Assembly: GCA_020638905.1 (NCBI GenBank)
Contig: JACKHP010000008.1
Location: 127,704-191,703 of the forward strand
Direction of reading: 5' to 3'
From: Planctomycetota bacterium
GTDB lineage: Bacteria; Planctomycetota; B15-G4
Length of the DNA: 64,000 nucleotides
Positions 1 to 8,814 of this stretch are shown piece by piece. Below the pieces are notes generated by a model. That model saw only the letters and a program-made list of their open reading frames with translations. It did no database searches and was not told where the DNA came from. Every line of letters begins with the position of its first letter. Within the stretch, counting starts at the first letter, position 1. Made by a program: the position numbers and the translations under genes.

Positions 1-813
1 TCGCACCTCATCGCGTTCGGCACGTACGGCATCGACATCGGCGCGAACACGCCGTTCTTCTACGCGTTCCGCGAGCGCGAGTCGATCATGGGGCTGCTCG
101 AGCGGCCGGCCGGCGCGCGCATGCTCTACAACTACATCCAGCCGGGTGGCGTGCGGCGCGACGTCGACGAGCACTGGGTCGACGACGTGCTGGCGTTCTG
201 CGACGACTTCGAGAAGCGCTGGCTCGAGTACAACACGCTCCTCAGCCACAACCGCATCTTCATCGCGCGCACGGCGAACATCGGCATCCTGACCAAGGAC
301 GTCGCGCTGGCGAACGGCTGCACCGGCCCCGTGCTGCGCGGTTCCGGCGTGAAGTGGGACCTGCGCCGCGACGTCCCGTACCTGAAGCCGTACGACGAGG
401 TCGACTTCGACGTGCCCGTCGGCGAGGGCACGTACGGCACGCTCGGCGACTGCTGGGACCGCTACTGGGTCCGCATGCGCGAGATGATCGAGTCGATCCG
501 CATCATCCGCCAGGGCTGCGCGCGCCTGGCCGAGATCGGCGGCGACACGATGGACAAGCAGATGAAGCGCATGTACAAGACGCCGCTCGAGCCCGAGGCC
601 GGCGAGGCCTACATGCGCTGCGAGAACCCGCGCGGCGAGCTCGGCTTCTACGTCGTGACCGAGGGCGGCAAGTCGCCCATCCGCTGTCGCGCGCGCGCAC
701 CGAGCTTCTGCAACCTGTCGGTGCTCGACAAGCTCCTCCCGGGGACCATGCTCGCCGATGCCGTGGCGATCATCGGGTCCCTCGACATCGTGCTCGGCGA
801 GGTGGACCGCTGA
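1..813 (+). CDS. nuoD: NADH-quinone oxidoreductase subunit D, 5' end missing
   Basis: This is the C-terminal 270 residues of NuoD, the 49-kDa-type subunit of the complex I Q-module, which helps form the quinone site next to cluster N2. The reading frame is open from the first base, so the gene starts upstream of the window. Visible family motifs are the DIGANTPFFYAFREREXI-type block near residue 12, the GCTGPVLRGSG loop and the canonical C-terminal DIVLGEVDR. It is the first visible gene of the nuo operon. nuoH begins two bases after its stop, so the two are surely co-transcribed. Identification is secure. Confidence 0.96.
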   Translation, partial: SHLIAFGTYGIDIGANTPFFYAFRERESIMGLLERPAGARMLYNYIQPGGVRRDVDEHWVDDVLAFCDDFEKRWLEYNTLLSHNRIFIARTANIGILTKDVALANGCTGPVLRGSGVKWDLRRDVPYLKPYDEVDFDVPVGEGTYGTLGDCWDRYWVRMREMIESIRIIRQGCARLAEIGGDTMDKQMKRMYKTPLEPEAGEAYMRCENPRGELGFYVVTEGGKSPIRCRARAPSFCNLSVLDKLLPGTMLADAVAIIGSLDIVLGEVDR

Positions 814-814
814 C

Positions 815-1993
815 ATGGAACGACTCATCGCGGCCTTCAGCGACCTGACCGGGACCGAGGGGGTCATCCCGCTGTCCCTCGCCTACGCGGTGTGCATCGG
901 GAGCCTGCTCGGCTTCATCACCGTGTACGCCATGTTCGCCATCTGGATGGAGCGCAAGGTGGCCGCGCACATGCAGGTGCGTTACGGCCCGATGGAGACC
1001 GGCGGCTGGCACGGCTGGGCGCAGAGCGTCGCCGACGCCCTCAAGCTGCTCTTCAAGGAAGACCTCTTCCCGCGCGACGGCAACAAGCTCCTGTTCTTCA
1101 TCGCGCCGGCGGTGGTGTTCTGCGGCGTGTTCGCTGGCTTCATCGCGATCCCGTTCGCGGCCGGCATCCAGATCGCCGACCTCGACCTGGGCATCTTCTT
1201 CATCATCTCGATCGCGGCCGTCGAGGTCGTGGGCGTGATCATGGCCGGCTGGGCCAGCAACTCGAAGTACAGCCTGTTCGGCGCGGTGCGCGAGGCGGCC
1301 CAGGTCGTGTCGTACGAGCTGCCGTCGGCCACCGCGCTGCTCGTGCCGATCCTCGTCGTGGGGAGCTTCAGGCTGGGCGACTTCAACGCCTACCAGGCGC
1401 AGCACGGCTGGCTGATCTTCTCCGGCCCGTTCATGTGGATCGCGGCGCTGGTCTACTTCATCGCGTCGCTCGCGGGCTGCAAGCGCGCGCCGTTCGACCT
1501 GCCCGAGGCCGAGTCCGAGCTGGTGTCCGGCTTCCACACCGAATACTCGGGCATGCGCTTCTCGTTCTTCTTCCTCGAGGAGTACGCGTCGATGTTCGTG
1601 GCGTCGATCCTCATGGCGACGCTGTTCTTCGGCGGGACGACGCTGCCCTTCAACCTGTTCGACCTCGGCAACTGGGGCGACTACGCCGACGCCGGACGCC
1701 TGGCGGCCCAGGCCGCCGCCGCGAACGCGCCCGCCGACCTCGTCGCTCAGGCCGCCCGCGCGGCCGCGGCGGTCGGACCGTTCTCCGACCTCGGCAACAT
1801 CCTCGCCGCGCACCTCGGCATCGTGGTGCTGCTGCTCAAGACGTTCTTCTTCATCTTCGTGCAGATGTGGCTGCGCTGGACGCTGCCGCGCCTCCGCGTC
1901 GACCAGGTCATGGCCATGGGATACAAGTACCTGCTCCCGTGGGGACTGTTCGCGGTCATGGGCACCGCCGTCTGGGAGACCTACGCGGCCTGA
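815..1993 (+). CDS. nuoH: NADH-quinone oxidoreductase subunit H
   Basis: NuoH (ND1) is the membrane subunit that joins the Q-module to the proton-pumping arm and forms much of the quinone channel. The 392-residue product has the typical eight hydrophobic segments and the motifs ERKVAAHMQVRYGP near residue 45 and RAPFDLPEAESELVSGF near residue 227. I chose ATG 815 because it directly follows the nuoD stop; a longer frame back to 758 would overlap nuoD. Residues about 281-330 form an alanine-rich stretch (AAQAAAANAPADL and similar) lying between two transmembrane segments. This looks like an extra loop compared with textbook NuoH. Confidence 0.95.
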   Translation: MERLIAAFSDLTGTEGVIPLSLAYAVCIGSLLGFITVYAMFAIWMERKVAAHMQVRYGPMETGGWHGWAQSVADALKLLFKEDLFPRDGNKLLFFIAPAVVFCGVFAGFIAIPFAAGIQIADLDLGIFFIISIAAVEVVGVIMAGWASNSKYSLFGAVREAAQVVSYELPSATALLVPILVVGSFRLGDFNAYQAQHGWLIFSGPFMWIAALVYFIASLAGCKRAPFDLPEAESELVSGFHTEYSGMRFSFFFLEEYASMFVASILMATLFFGGTTLPFNLFDLGNWGDYADAGRLAAQAAAANAPADLVAQAARAAAAVGPFSDLGNILAAHLGIVVLLLKTFFFIFVQMWLRWTLPRLRVDQVMAMGYKYLLPWGLFAVMGTAVWETYAA

Positions 1994-2009
1994 CGGCCGG
2001 GGGACCACC

Positions 2010-2570
2010 ATGGGCTCGATCCGAGACTACTTCGCCAACATCACGGGCGCCCTGACGACCACCGCCAAGGGCATGGGCGTGACGCTGCGGCACTTCACCA
2101 GCGAGCCGCCGATCACCGTGATGTACCCGCACGAGCGCAAGTGGGTGCCGCCGACGACGCGCGGCAAGCACATCCTCGAGCAGGACAAGTGCATCGACTG
2201 CCACCTGTGCGCGAAGGCCTGCCCGGTCGACTGCATCGAGATCGAGGCCGAGCACTACGGCCGCATCCTCGAGTGGAAGCAGTTCTCGATCGACTACAAG
2301 AAGTGCATCTTCTGCGAGTTCTGCATCCCGCCGTGCCCGGTCGACTGCATCCACATGACGACCGAGTACGAGATGGCGACCGACCGCAACGACGACATGG
2401 TCGAGGACCTGCTGACGTGGACCGGCCTGCGTCCCGAGGACGAGGCCAAGATCACGGGCGAGCCGACCGAGTTCCAGAAGAAGCAGCAGGCCGACGACGG
2501 CGGCAAGGCCGGCGGCAAGGACAAGTCGGCCCTCATCGCCCAGATCAAGGCGCGTCTCGGCAAGGGATAG
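2010..2570 (+). CDS. nuoI: NADH-quinone oxidoreductase subunit I, 2x[4Fe-4S] ferredoxin type
   Basis: NuoI (TYKY) carries clusters N6a and N6b, which pass electrons to N2 in the peripheral arm. The 186-residue product shows two classical CxxCxxCxxxCP motifs: cysteines 61, 64, 67, 71 (CIDCHLCAKACP) and 99, 102, 105, 109 (CIFCEFCIPPCP). A lysine-rich C-terminal tail after residue 155 (KKQQADDGGKAGGKDK) is charged and probably flexible. The gene follows nuoH after 16 bases and precedes nuoJ by 6, in standard nuo order. Confidence 0.96.
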   Translation: MGSIRDYFANITGALTTTAKGMGVTLRHFTSEPPITVMYPHERKWVPPTTRGKHILEQDKCIDCHLCAKACPVDCIEIEAEHYGRILEWKQFSIDYKKCIFCEFCIPPCPVDCIHMTTEYEMATDRNDDMVEDLLTWTGLRPEDEAKITGEPTEFQKKQQADDGGKAGGKDKSALIAQIKARLGKG

Positions 2571-2576
2571 AGCTCC

Positions 2577-3086
2577 ATGATCGACTTCATGTTCATGCTC
2601 TTCGCCGGCATCACCGTCCTCGGGGCGCTGGTGATGGCCTTCCACGAGAGCATCGTGCACTCGGCGTTCGCGCTGGTGGCTGCGCTGTTCGGCGTGGCCG
2701 GCCTCTACTGGACGCTCGGCGCCGACTTCCTGGGCGGTCTGCAGCTGCTGCTGTACGTCGGCGGCGTGACCGTGCTGCTGCTGTTCGCGGTCATGCTCAC
2801 GACGCGCGACACGATGCGGCTCTCGCTCTTCCGCTACGTGCTCATGGCGCCGGTGGTCGGCATCGCCGGCTTCTTCGTGCTGCGCGCGTACAACGGCGTC
2901 GAGGCCGCCATCGCCGCGACGGGACACGTGCCCGGCGACCCGCAGCCGACGACCCAGGCCATCGGCGAGATGTTCCTGGCGCCCGACGGCTACCTGCTGC
3001 CCTTCCAAACGGTGGCCGTGCTGCTGCTGCTCGTCCTCATCGGCGCCGTCACGGTGGCCCGCCGCGGACAGGAGACGACACCATGA
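2577..3086 (+). CDS. nuoJ: NADH-quinone oxidoreductase subunit J
   Basis: NuoJ (ND6) is a small hydrophobic membrane-arm subunit. The 169-residue product has about five transmembrane helices and the conserved segment GGLQLLLYVGGVTVLLLFAVM near residue 50, where the pi-bulge helix involved in conformational coupling lies. Its stop overlaps the nuoK start in an ATGA arrangement, indicating translational coupling. Length and position between nuoI and nuoK agree with the family. Confidence 0.95.
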   Translation: MIDFMFMLFAGITVLGALVMAFHESIVHSAFALVAALFGVAGLYWTLGADFLGGLQLLLYVGGVTVLLLFAVMLTTRDTMRLSLFRYVLMAPVVGIAGFFVLRAYNGVEAAIAATGHVPGDPQPTTQAIGEMFLAPDGYLLPFQTVAVLLLLVLIGAVTVARRGQETTP

Positions 3087-3427
3087 ACCTGCTGGCCGTC
3101 GCCGCCGAACCGGGCGCGGTGTCGGGCTCGCTGAGCTCGTACCTGATCGTCTCGGCGATCCTGTTCCTGCTCGGTCTGGCCACGATCCTCACGCGCCGCA
3201 ACGTGCTCTACGTGCTCATGGGCACCGAGCTGATCCTGAACGCCGCGAACCTGAACTTCGTCGCCTTCACGCGCTTCGGCGGGTACGAGCTCGACGGACA
3301 GATGATGGCGCTGGTGGTCGTGATGCTCGCCGCCGCCGAGGCCGCGGTGGCGCTGGCCATCGTGCTGCGCATCTTCCACGACTTCGGCAGCATCGACATG
3401 ACCCGCACCGACAGTCTGAGGGACTAG
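3083..3427 (+). CDS. nuoK: NADH-quinone oxidoreductase subunit K
   Basis: NuoK (ND4L) is a three-helix membrane-arm subunit. The 114-residue product contains the family core LSSYLIVSAILFLLGLATIL, the first conserved glutamate in MGTELILNAANLN, and a second acidic residue in AAAEAAVALAIVL; these glutamates belong to the central hydrophilic axis for proton transfer. I chose the ATG at 3083, which overlaps the nuoJ stop by four bases. The much longer open frame upstream is a shadow of nuoI/nuoJ. Confidence 0.95.
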   Translation: MNLLAVAAEPGAVSGSLSSYLIVSAILFLLGLATILTRRNVLYVLMGTELILNAANLNFVAFTRFGGYELDGQMMALVVVMLAAAEAAVALAIVLRIFHDFGSIDMTRTDSLRD

Positions 3428-3431
3428 ACGG

Positions 3432-5579
3432 ATGTCCATCCTCGCACTCCAGCACGCGGTCGCGGGCGCCGGAGCGGGACCGGTGCCGGTCGACGAGACG
3501 GGCGCCTTCCTCTCCATCGGCCTGGGACTGTTCCTGGTCCCGCTGCTCTCGGCCGTCACGCTGATCTTCTTCGGTCGCAAGCTGCCGCGCGGCGGCGATT
3601 GGATCGCGCAGACCGCGATCGTGACCTGCGCCGTCGGCGCGCTGACCATGTTCTGGAAGGTCCTCGTCCAGCACGGCACGCCCGGCTGGTCGTGGTCGAG
3701 CGCCGCCGTCGGCCAGGCCTGGGACTGGATCGCGCTGGGCGGCTTCCACCTCTCGGTCGGCATCTACTGGGACAACCTGTCCGTGATCATGGCCACGATG
3801 GTCACGGTCGTGTCCTCGTGCATCTTCTTCTTCAGCGCCGGCTACATGCACGGCGACCGCGACTACCCGCGCTTCTTCGCGTACCTCAGCTACTTCTGCT
3901 TCGCGATGCTGGGGCTGGTGGTCGTCGACAACCTGCTCATGCTGTTCGTCTTCTGGGAGCTGGTGGGTGTCGGCAGCTACCTGCTGATCGGCTTCTTCTA
4001 CGACCAGGAAGATCCGCCCAAGGCCTCGCTCAAGGCCTTCATGGTGAACCGCGTGGGAGACGTGCTCTTCCTGCTCGGCATCATCATCTGCTGGCGCACG
4101 TTCGGGACGCTGCGGTACTCGGAGATCTTCGCCACGCTGAGCGCGGGGCACTTCACCGAGCTGCCCGTCGGACACGCCTTCGCGGGTCTCTCGCACCACG
4201 CGCTGCTCACGCTTTCCGGCATCCTGATCTTCTGCGGCGCGATCTCGAAATCGGCGCAGGTCCCGCTGCACACGTGGCTGCCCGACGCGATGGCCGGTCC
4301 GACGCCGGTCTCGGCGCTCATCCACGCCGCCACGATGGTCGCCGCGGGCGTCTTCATGGTCGGGCGCATGTACCCGTACTTCACGCCCGAGGCGCTGAAC
4401 TTCATCGCCGTCGTCGGCGCGATCACGGCCCTGGTCGGCGCGACCATGGGTCTGGTGATGTGGGACATCAAGAAGGTGCTGGCCTACTCGACCATGAGCC
4501 AGCTCGGCTACATGATGCTCGGCCTGGGCGTGGGCGGGTACGTGGCCGGCCTGTTCCACCTCATCACCCACGCGTTCTTCAAGTCGTGCCTGTTCCTCGG
4601 CTCGGGTTCGGTGATCCACGCCGTGCACAGCCAGGACATCCGCGACATGGGCGGGCTCAAGCGGAAGATGCCCGTCACCTACTGGACGTTCCTGATCGCG
4701 ACCCTCGCCCTGGCCGGCGTCCCGTGCTTCGCCGGTTACTACAGCAAGGACCAGATCGTCGCCACCTCGCTGGCCTGGGGCATGTCGCACGACGCCGCCC
4801 ACTGGATGCCGTTCGTGTTCGCGGCGGTGGGCGCGTTCATGACGACGTTCTACATGTTCCGCCTGGTGTTCCTGACCTTCCACGGCAAGCCGGCCGACCA
4901 GCACCGCTTCGACCACGCGCACGAGTCGCCGCCGGTCATGGCGCTCCCGCTCGTGGTGCTCGCGACGGTGGCGCTGTTCGGGGGCGGCACGCTGAACCCG
5001 CTGCCACACAACGAAGAGCTGTGGTTCAACCGCCTCGTCGAGCAGCCGGCTTCGGCCGCCATCGCCGGGCTCGGGCTCGAGGTCCACCCGACCGCCGAGC
5101 ACTGGGAGCACGCGATGCACGCGGCGCACTACCCGGCGCTCGGAGTGTCGTTCATCGCGATCCTGCTGGGCTTCCTGCTCGCGCGGCGCATGTACCTGAC
5201 GAAGGCCACCGACCCCGCGGCGGTCTCGGCGCGCTTCGGCCCGATGCACGAGATCATCTCGCACAAGTACTACTTCGACGACCTCTACAACGGCGTGCTC
5301 ATCCCGGGGCTGCAGCGGCTGAATCGCGCGCTCGCGTGGTTCGACCGCAACGTGATCGACGGCATCGTCAACCTGGTCGGCCTGCTCGCGCGCTCGATCG
5401 CGTTCGTCGCGGGTCTGTTCGACAAGTACGTGATCGACGGCCTGGTGAACTTCTGGCGCTGGTTCGTGCGGACGCTCTCCGCGGTGCTGCGGCTCACGCA
5501 GACCGGCAACGTCCGCGACTACCTGACCCTGACGCTCATCGGCGTCCTCATCCTGGCCATGTACCTGGCCGCCGAGTAG
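3432..5579 (+). CDS. nuoL: NADH-quinone oxidoreductase subunit L (antiporter-like)
   Basis: NuoL (ND5) is the distal antiporter-like proton channel, with a long lateral helix along the membrane arm. The 715-residue product is strongly hydrophobic and shows the proton-translocation family blocks FVFWELVGVGSYLLIGFF near residue 175, PLHTWLPDAMAGPTPVSALIH near residue 278, and a later AYSTMSQLGYMMLGLG. The C-terminal 150 residues (from about 600) carry the amphipathic and terminal helices expected for the lateral arm. It is about 100 residues longer than the E. coli protein, mostly at the C-terminus, which is common outside proteobacteria. Confidence 0.95.
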   Translation: MSILALQHAVAGAGAGPVPVDETGAFLSIGLGLFLVPLLSAVTLIFFGRKLPRGGDWIAQTAIVTCAVGALTMFWKVLVQHGTPGWSWSSAAVGQAWDWIALGGFHLSVGIYWDNLSVIMATMVTVVSSCIFFFSAGYMHGDRDYPRFFAYLSYFCFAMLGLVVVDNLLMLFVFWELVGVGSYLLIGFFYDQEDPPKASLKAFMVNRVGDVLFLLGIIICWRTFGTLRYSEIFATLSAGHFTELPVGHAFAGLSHHALLTLSGILIFCGAISKSAQVPLHTWLPDAMAGPTPVSALIHAATMVAAGVFMVGRMYPYFTPEALNFIAVVGAITALVGATMGLVMWDIKKVLAYSTMSQLGYMMLGLGVGGYVAGLFHLITHAFFKSCLFLGSGSVIHAVHSQDIRDMGGLKRKMPVTYWTFLIATLALAGVPCFAGYYSKDQIVATSLAWGMSHDAAHWMPFVFAAVGAFMTTFYMFRLVFLTFHGKPADQHRFDHAHESPPVMALPLVVLATVALFGGGTLNPLPHNEELWFNRLVEQPASAAIAGLGLEVHPTAEHWEHAMHAAHYPALGVSFIAILLGFLLARRMYLTKATDPAAVSARFGPMHEIISHKYYFDDLYNGVLIPGLQRLNRALAWFDRNVIDGIVNLVGLLARSIAFVAGLFDKYVIDGLVNFWRWFVRTLSAVLRLTQTGNVRDYLTLTLIGVLILAMYLAAE

Positions 5580-5590
5580 CTCGAGGAACC

Positions 5591-7114
5591 ATGGACATTC
5601 TCACGCTCATCACGTTCTCGCCCCTGATCGGCGTGCTCGCGATCCTGCTCATCCCGTCCTCGAAGAAGGACGCGATCCGCACGGCCGCGGCCGCGACGCT
5701 GCTGGTGCCGCTGATCCTCGCCACGCGGCTGTGGATCGACTTCGACACGGCGGCCACCGGCTACCAGTACGTGACCCAGGTCGACTGGATCGCGGCGCTC
5801 GGCGTCCAGTACCACCTGGGCATCGACGGCCTGTCCGTCCCGCTCGTGTGGCTGACCACGCTGCTGCTGTTCCTGGCTCCGTTCGCGGCCTGGAACATCG
5901 AGAAGGGAGTGAAGGGCTTCATGCTCCTGCTGTGCCTGCTCGAGGTCGGCATCCTGGGCGTGTTCTGCTCGCTCGACCTGTTCCTGTTCTACGTGTTCTG
6001 GGAGATCATGCTCCTGCCGATGTACTTCCTGATCGGCATCTGGGGCGGTGCGCGGCGCGAGTACGCGGCGATCAAGTTCTTCCTCTACACGCTGGCCGGC
6101 TCGGTGCTCATGCTGCTGGCCATCATCGCGCTCTACCTGTGCGTGCGCGACACGACGGCCACGCCGTTCTCGATCCCCGTGCTGTCCGACCTGCTGCGTG
6201 ACGGCATGCTGAACGGCGAGCCCTTCGGCGCCAACCTCGTGAACGGCGGCGTGATCTTCGGCTGGCCCTTCCTGAAGTGGGTCTTCGTCTTCCTGTTCAT
6301 CGGCTTCGCGATCAAGGTGCCGATCGTCCCGCTGCACACCTGGCTGCCGGACGCGCACGTCGAGGCGCCCACGTCGATCTCGATGATCCTGGCCGGCATC
6401 CTGCTGAAGCTCGGCACGTACGGCATCCTGCGCGTCAACCTCGGCATGCTGCCCAGCATCGCGCCCGACTTCGCCACGATCGGCGCGGTGATCGGCCTCG
6501 TGTCGATCGTCTACGGCGCGTTCGTCGCCATGGCCCAGACCGACTTCAAGCGCATGGTCGCCTACTCGTCGGTGAGCCACATGGGCTACGTGCTGCTCGG
6601 AGCGTCGGCCTTCACGAGCGCCGGACTCAACGGTGCCGCGATGCAGATGTTCACCCACGGCACCAGCTCGGCCCTGCTCTTCCTCCTGGTGGGCGTCGTG
6701 TACGACCGCGCCCACCACCGCGAGATCGAGGGCTTCGGCGGACTCGCCAGTGTCGCGCCGGTCTACACGGGCATCACGACCCTGGGCTTCTTCGCGGCCC
6801 TCGGCCTGCCGGGCATGTCGGGCTTCGTGAGCGAGTTCCTGGTGCTCACCGGTTCGTGGGACAAGTTCCCGATCCTGACCAGCATCGCCGTGATCGGCAT
6901 CGTGATCACCGCCGCGTTCCTGCTCTGGACGCTGCAGCGCGTGTTCCTCGGTCCGCTCAACGAGAAGTACAAGGACATGCCCGACGTGAACGGCCGCGAG
7001 ATCTTCACCCTCGCGCCGCTCGCGTTCCTGTGCATCCTGCTGGGCGTGGTGCCGATGCTGCTGCTCGGCCACATGGACGCGACCCTCGAGCAGCTCCGGC
7101 AGCTCTTCTCCTGA
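5591..7114 (+). CDS. nuoM: NADH-quinone oxidoreductase subunit M (antiporter-like)
   Basis: NuoM (ND4) is the second antiporter-like proton channel. The 507-residue product has about 14 helices, with FYVFWEIMLLPMYFLIG near residue 135 containing the essential glutamate, PLHTWLPDAHVEAPTSISMIL near residue 248, and FKRMVAYSSVSHMGYVLLG near residue 318. I chose ATG 5591, 11 bases after the nuoL stop; a longer frame running through nuoL is a shadow. Length matches the family closely. Confidence 0.95.
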   Translation: MDILTLITFSPLIGVLAILLIPSSKKDAIRTAAAATLLVPLILATRLWIDFDTAATGYQYVTQVDWIAALGVQYHLGIDGLSVPLVWLTTLLLFLAPFAAWNIEKGVKGFMLLLCLLEVGILGVFCSLDLFLFYVFWEIMLLPMYFLIGIWGGARREYAAIKFFLYTLAGSVLMLLAIIALYLCVRDTTATPFSIPVLSDLLRDGMLNGEPFGANLVNGGVIFGWPFLKWVFVFLFIGFAIKVPIVPLHTWLPDAHVEAPTSISMILAGILLKLGTYGILRVNLGMLPSIAPDFATIGAVIGLVSIVYGAFVAMAQTDFKRMVAYSSVSHMGYVLLGASAFTSAGLNGAAMQMFTHGTSSALLFLLVGVVYDRAHHREIEGFGGLASVAPVYTGITTLGFFAALGLPGMSGFVSEFLVLTGSWDKFPILTSIAVIGIVITAAFLLWTLQRVFLGPLNEKYKDMPDVNGREIFTLAPLAFLCILLGVVPMLLLGHMDATLEQLRQLFS

Positions 7115-7129
7115 TCACGGGAACGCCCG

Positions 7130-8638
7130 ATGGACGCTGAGATCGTCAACGACCTCCACGCCCTCGCGCCGGAGCTGTGGCTCGTCGCGACCATCGTCGT
7201 CACGGTGGTCGCCGACCTCGTCTTCGGCGCGTCGCGGCGGGCCCTGCTCGGCACGCTGGCCCTGGCCGGCGTGGGCATGGCCCTGTGGACGCTGCTCGGC
7301 GTCGACAGCGGCGCCGACGCGCGCACGTTCGGGATGCTGTCCCTCGACGGCTACGCGGGCTTCTTCCGCACGCTCATCATCGCCGGCACCGGCGTGATCA
7401 TCCTGCACGGCCTCGTGTTCCGCGGCATGGAGGAGAGCTCGCGCAACGAGTTCGTGCCGATGCTGCTGGGCACGGCGCTCGGCGGCTGCCTGCTCGTCTC
7501 GACCGACAACCTGGTCATGCTGCTGCTGAGCATGGAGCTGCTCTCGCTGAACAGCTACCTGCTCGCGGCATGGCAGCGCAAGGAGCGCCGGTCGTCCGAG
7601 GCGGCGCTGAAGTACCTCGTGTACGGCGCCATGGCGTCCGCGCTGATGGTCTTCGGCTTCAGCCTCTTCTACGGACTCTCGGGCAGCCTCTCGATGCCCG
7701 AGGTGGGGCGCGCGATCGCGGCGACCTGGGCCGATCCGACGGCGGGATACGCGAGCCAGCTCGCGGTGGTGGTCGCCAGCCTGCTCGTGCTGGCCGGCTT
7801 CGGCTTCAAGATCGCGGCCTTCCCGTTCCACTTCTGGGCGCCCGACGTGTACGAGGGATCGCCCACGCCGGTCACGACCTTCCTGGCGGTGTCGAGCAAG
7901 GCGGCCGGCTTCGGCGTGCTCGTGCGCTTCGTCGACTCGGTCTACCTGTGCGAGACGGCGAACGCCGACTGGGTGGCGCGCATCGGCTGGATCCTCGCCG
8001 TGCTGTCCGCGATCACGATGACCTTCGGCAACGTGGTCGCCGTGCTGCAGCGCAACGTGAAGCGCCTGCTGGCGTACTCGTCCATCGCGCACGCGGGCTA
8101 CCTGCTCATGGGCCTGGCGGTGATGACGAGCGGCACGCCCGACGGAGCGCGCCAGGGCATGGACGCGGTCATGTTCTACATGGCCACCTACTACCTCGCG
8201 ACGCTGGGTGCGTTCGGTTGCGTCATGGCGCTGGCGAACCGTTTCGGCGCCGAAGACCTGTCCGACTACGAGGGTCTGGCCTGGTCGGCCCCGTGGACGT
8301 CGAGCCTGTTGGTGGTCTTCCTGATCTCGCTCACCGGCCTGCCGCCGACGGTGGGCTTCGTCGGCAAGTTCTGGCTCTTCGACGCGTCGCTCAAGGCCGG
8401 GCTCTACTGGCTCGCCATCGTGGCCGCGCTGAACGCCGTCGTGGCGCTGTTCTACTACCTCAAGCTGGCCCGCGCGCTCTTCCTGCGCGGCGAGACGACC
8501 CACGTCGAAGGCCTGAAGGGACGCGGCGTCATGCCCTGGCTGGCCCAGGCTACGCTCGTGCTGCTGGCCTTCGCGGCCGTCTGGTACTGCTTCGCCTTCG
8601 ACGGCCTGGCCGAGTGGGTGGAGCGCTCGCTGCTCTGA
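7130..8638 (+). CDS. nuoN: NADH-quinone oxidoreductase subunit N (antiporter-like)
   Basis: NuoN (ND2) is the antiporter-like subunit next to NuoK. The 502-residue product carries LLSMELLSLNSYLLAAWQRKERRSSEAALKY-type sequence with the conserved glutamate near residue 133, FPFHFWAPDVYEGSPTPVT near residue 235, and LAYSSIAHAGYLLMGL near residue 320. It is the last gene of the operon. Downstream lies a short convergent space with a GAAGCC tandem repeat and then minus-strand genes, so the nuo transcript ends here. I see no classical U-tract terminator. Confidence 0.95.
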   Translation: MDAEIVNDLHALAPELWLVATIVVTVVADLVFGASRRALLGTLALAGVGMALWTLLGVDSGADARTFGMLSLDGYAGFFRTLIIAGTGVIILHGLVFRGMEESSRNEFVPMLLGTALGGCLLVSTDNLVMLLLSMELLSLNSYLLAAWQRKERRSSEAALKYLVYGAMASALMVFGFSLFYGLSGSLSMPEVGRAIAATWADPTAGYASQLAVVVASLLVLAGFGFKIAAFPFHFWAPDVYEGSPTPVTTFLAVSSKAAGFGVLVRFVDSVYLCETANADWVARIGWILAVLSAITMTFGNVVAVLQRNVKRLLAYSSIAHAGYLLMGLAVMTSGTPDGARQGMDAVMFYMATYYLATLGAFGCVMALANRFGAEDLSDYEGLAWSAPWTSSLLVVFLISLTGLPPTVGFVGKFWLFDASLKAGLYWLAIVAALNAVVALFYYLKLARALFLRGETTHVEGLKGRGVMPWLAQATLVLLAFAAVWYCFAFDGLAEWVERSLL

Positions 8639-8760
8639 TCGGCGGGCAGGCTCGATGACCCGCGCATCGGCGGGCGGTCGCGTGCCGTCCGCGTGCGCCG
8701 GCGTTCGGCCGTTGCAGTCCCGGGCGTGATCGGGAACGGGTGCGGCACCCTGTCCTTGCC

Positions 8761-8802
8761 GAAGCCGAAGCCGAAGCCGAAGCCGAAGCCGAAGCCGAAG
8801 CC
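8761..8802. repeat. Tandem hexamer (GAAGCC)x7
   Basis: Seven perfect, uninterrupted copies of GAAGCC fill 42 bases in the gap between the convergent nuoN and the small membrane-protein gene. A GGCC remnant follows. The period of six would keep frame in any reading direction, but no real gene crosses it. Such arrays often vary in copy number by slipped-strand mispairing. A role as spacer or structured 3' end is possible but not shown. Confidence 0.9.
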
Positions 8803-8814
8803 GGCCGTGTCCGA

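Noticed and set aside
3599..5590. Upstream extension of the nuoM frame through nuoL
   Set aside because: NuoL is unambiguous in another frame. NuoM similarity begins only at ATG 5591.
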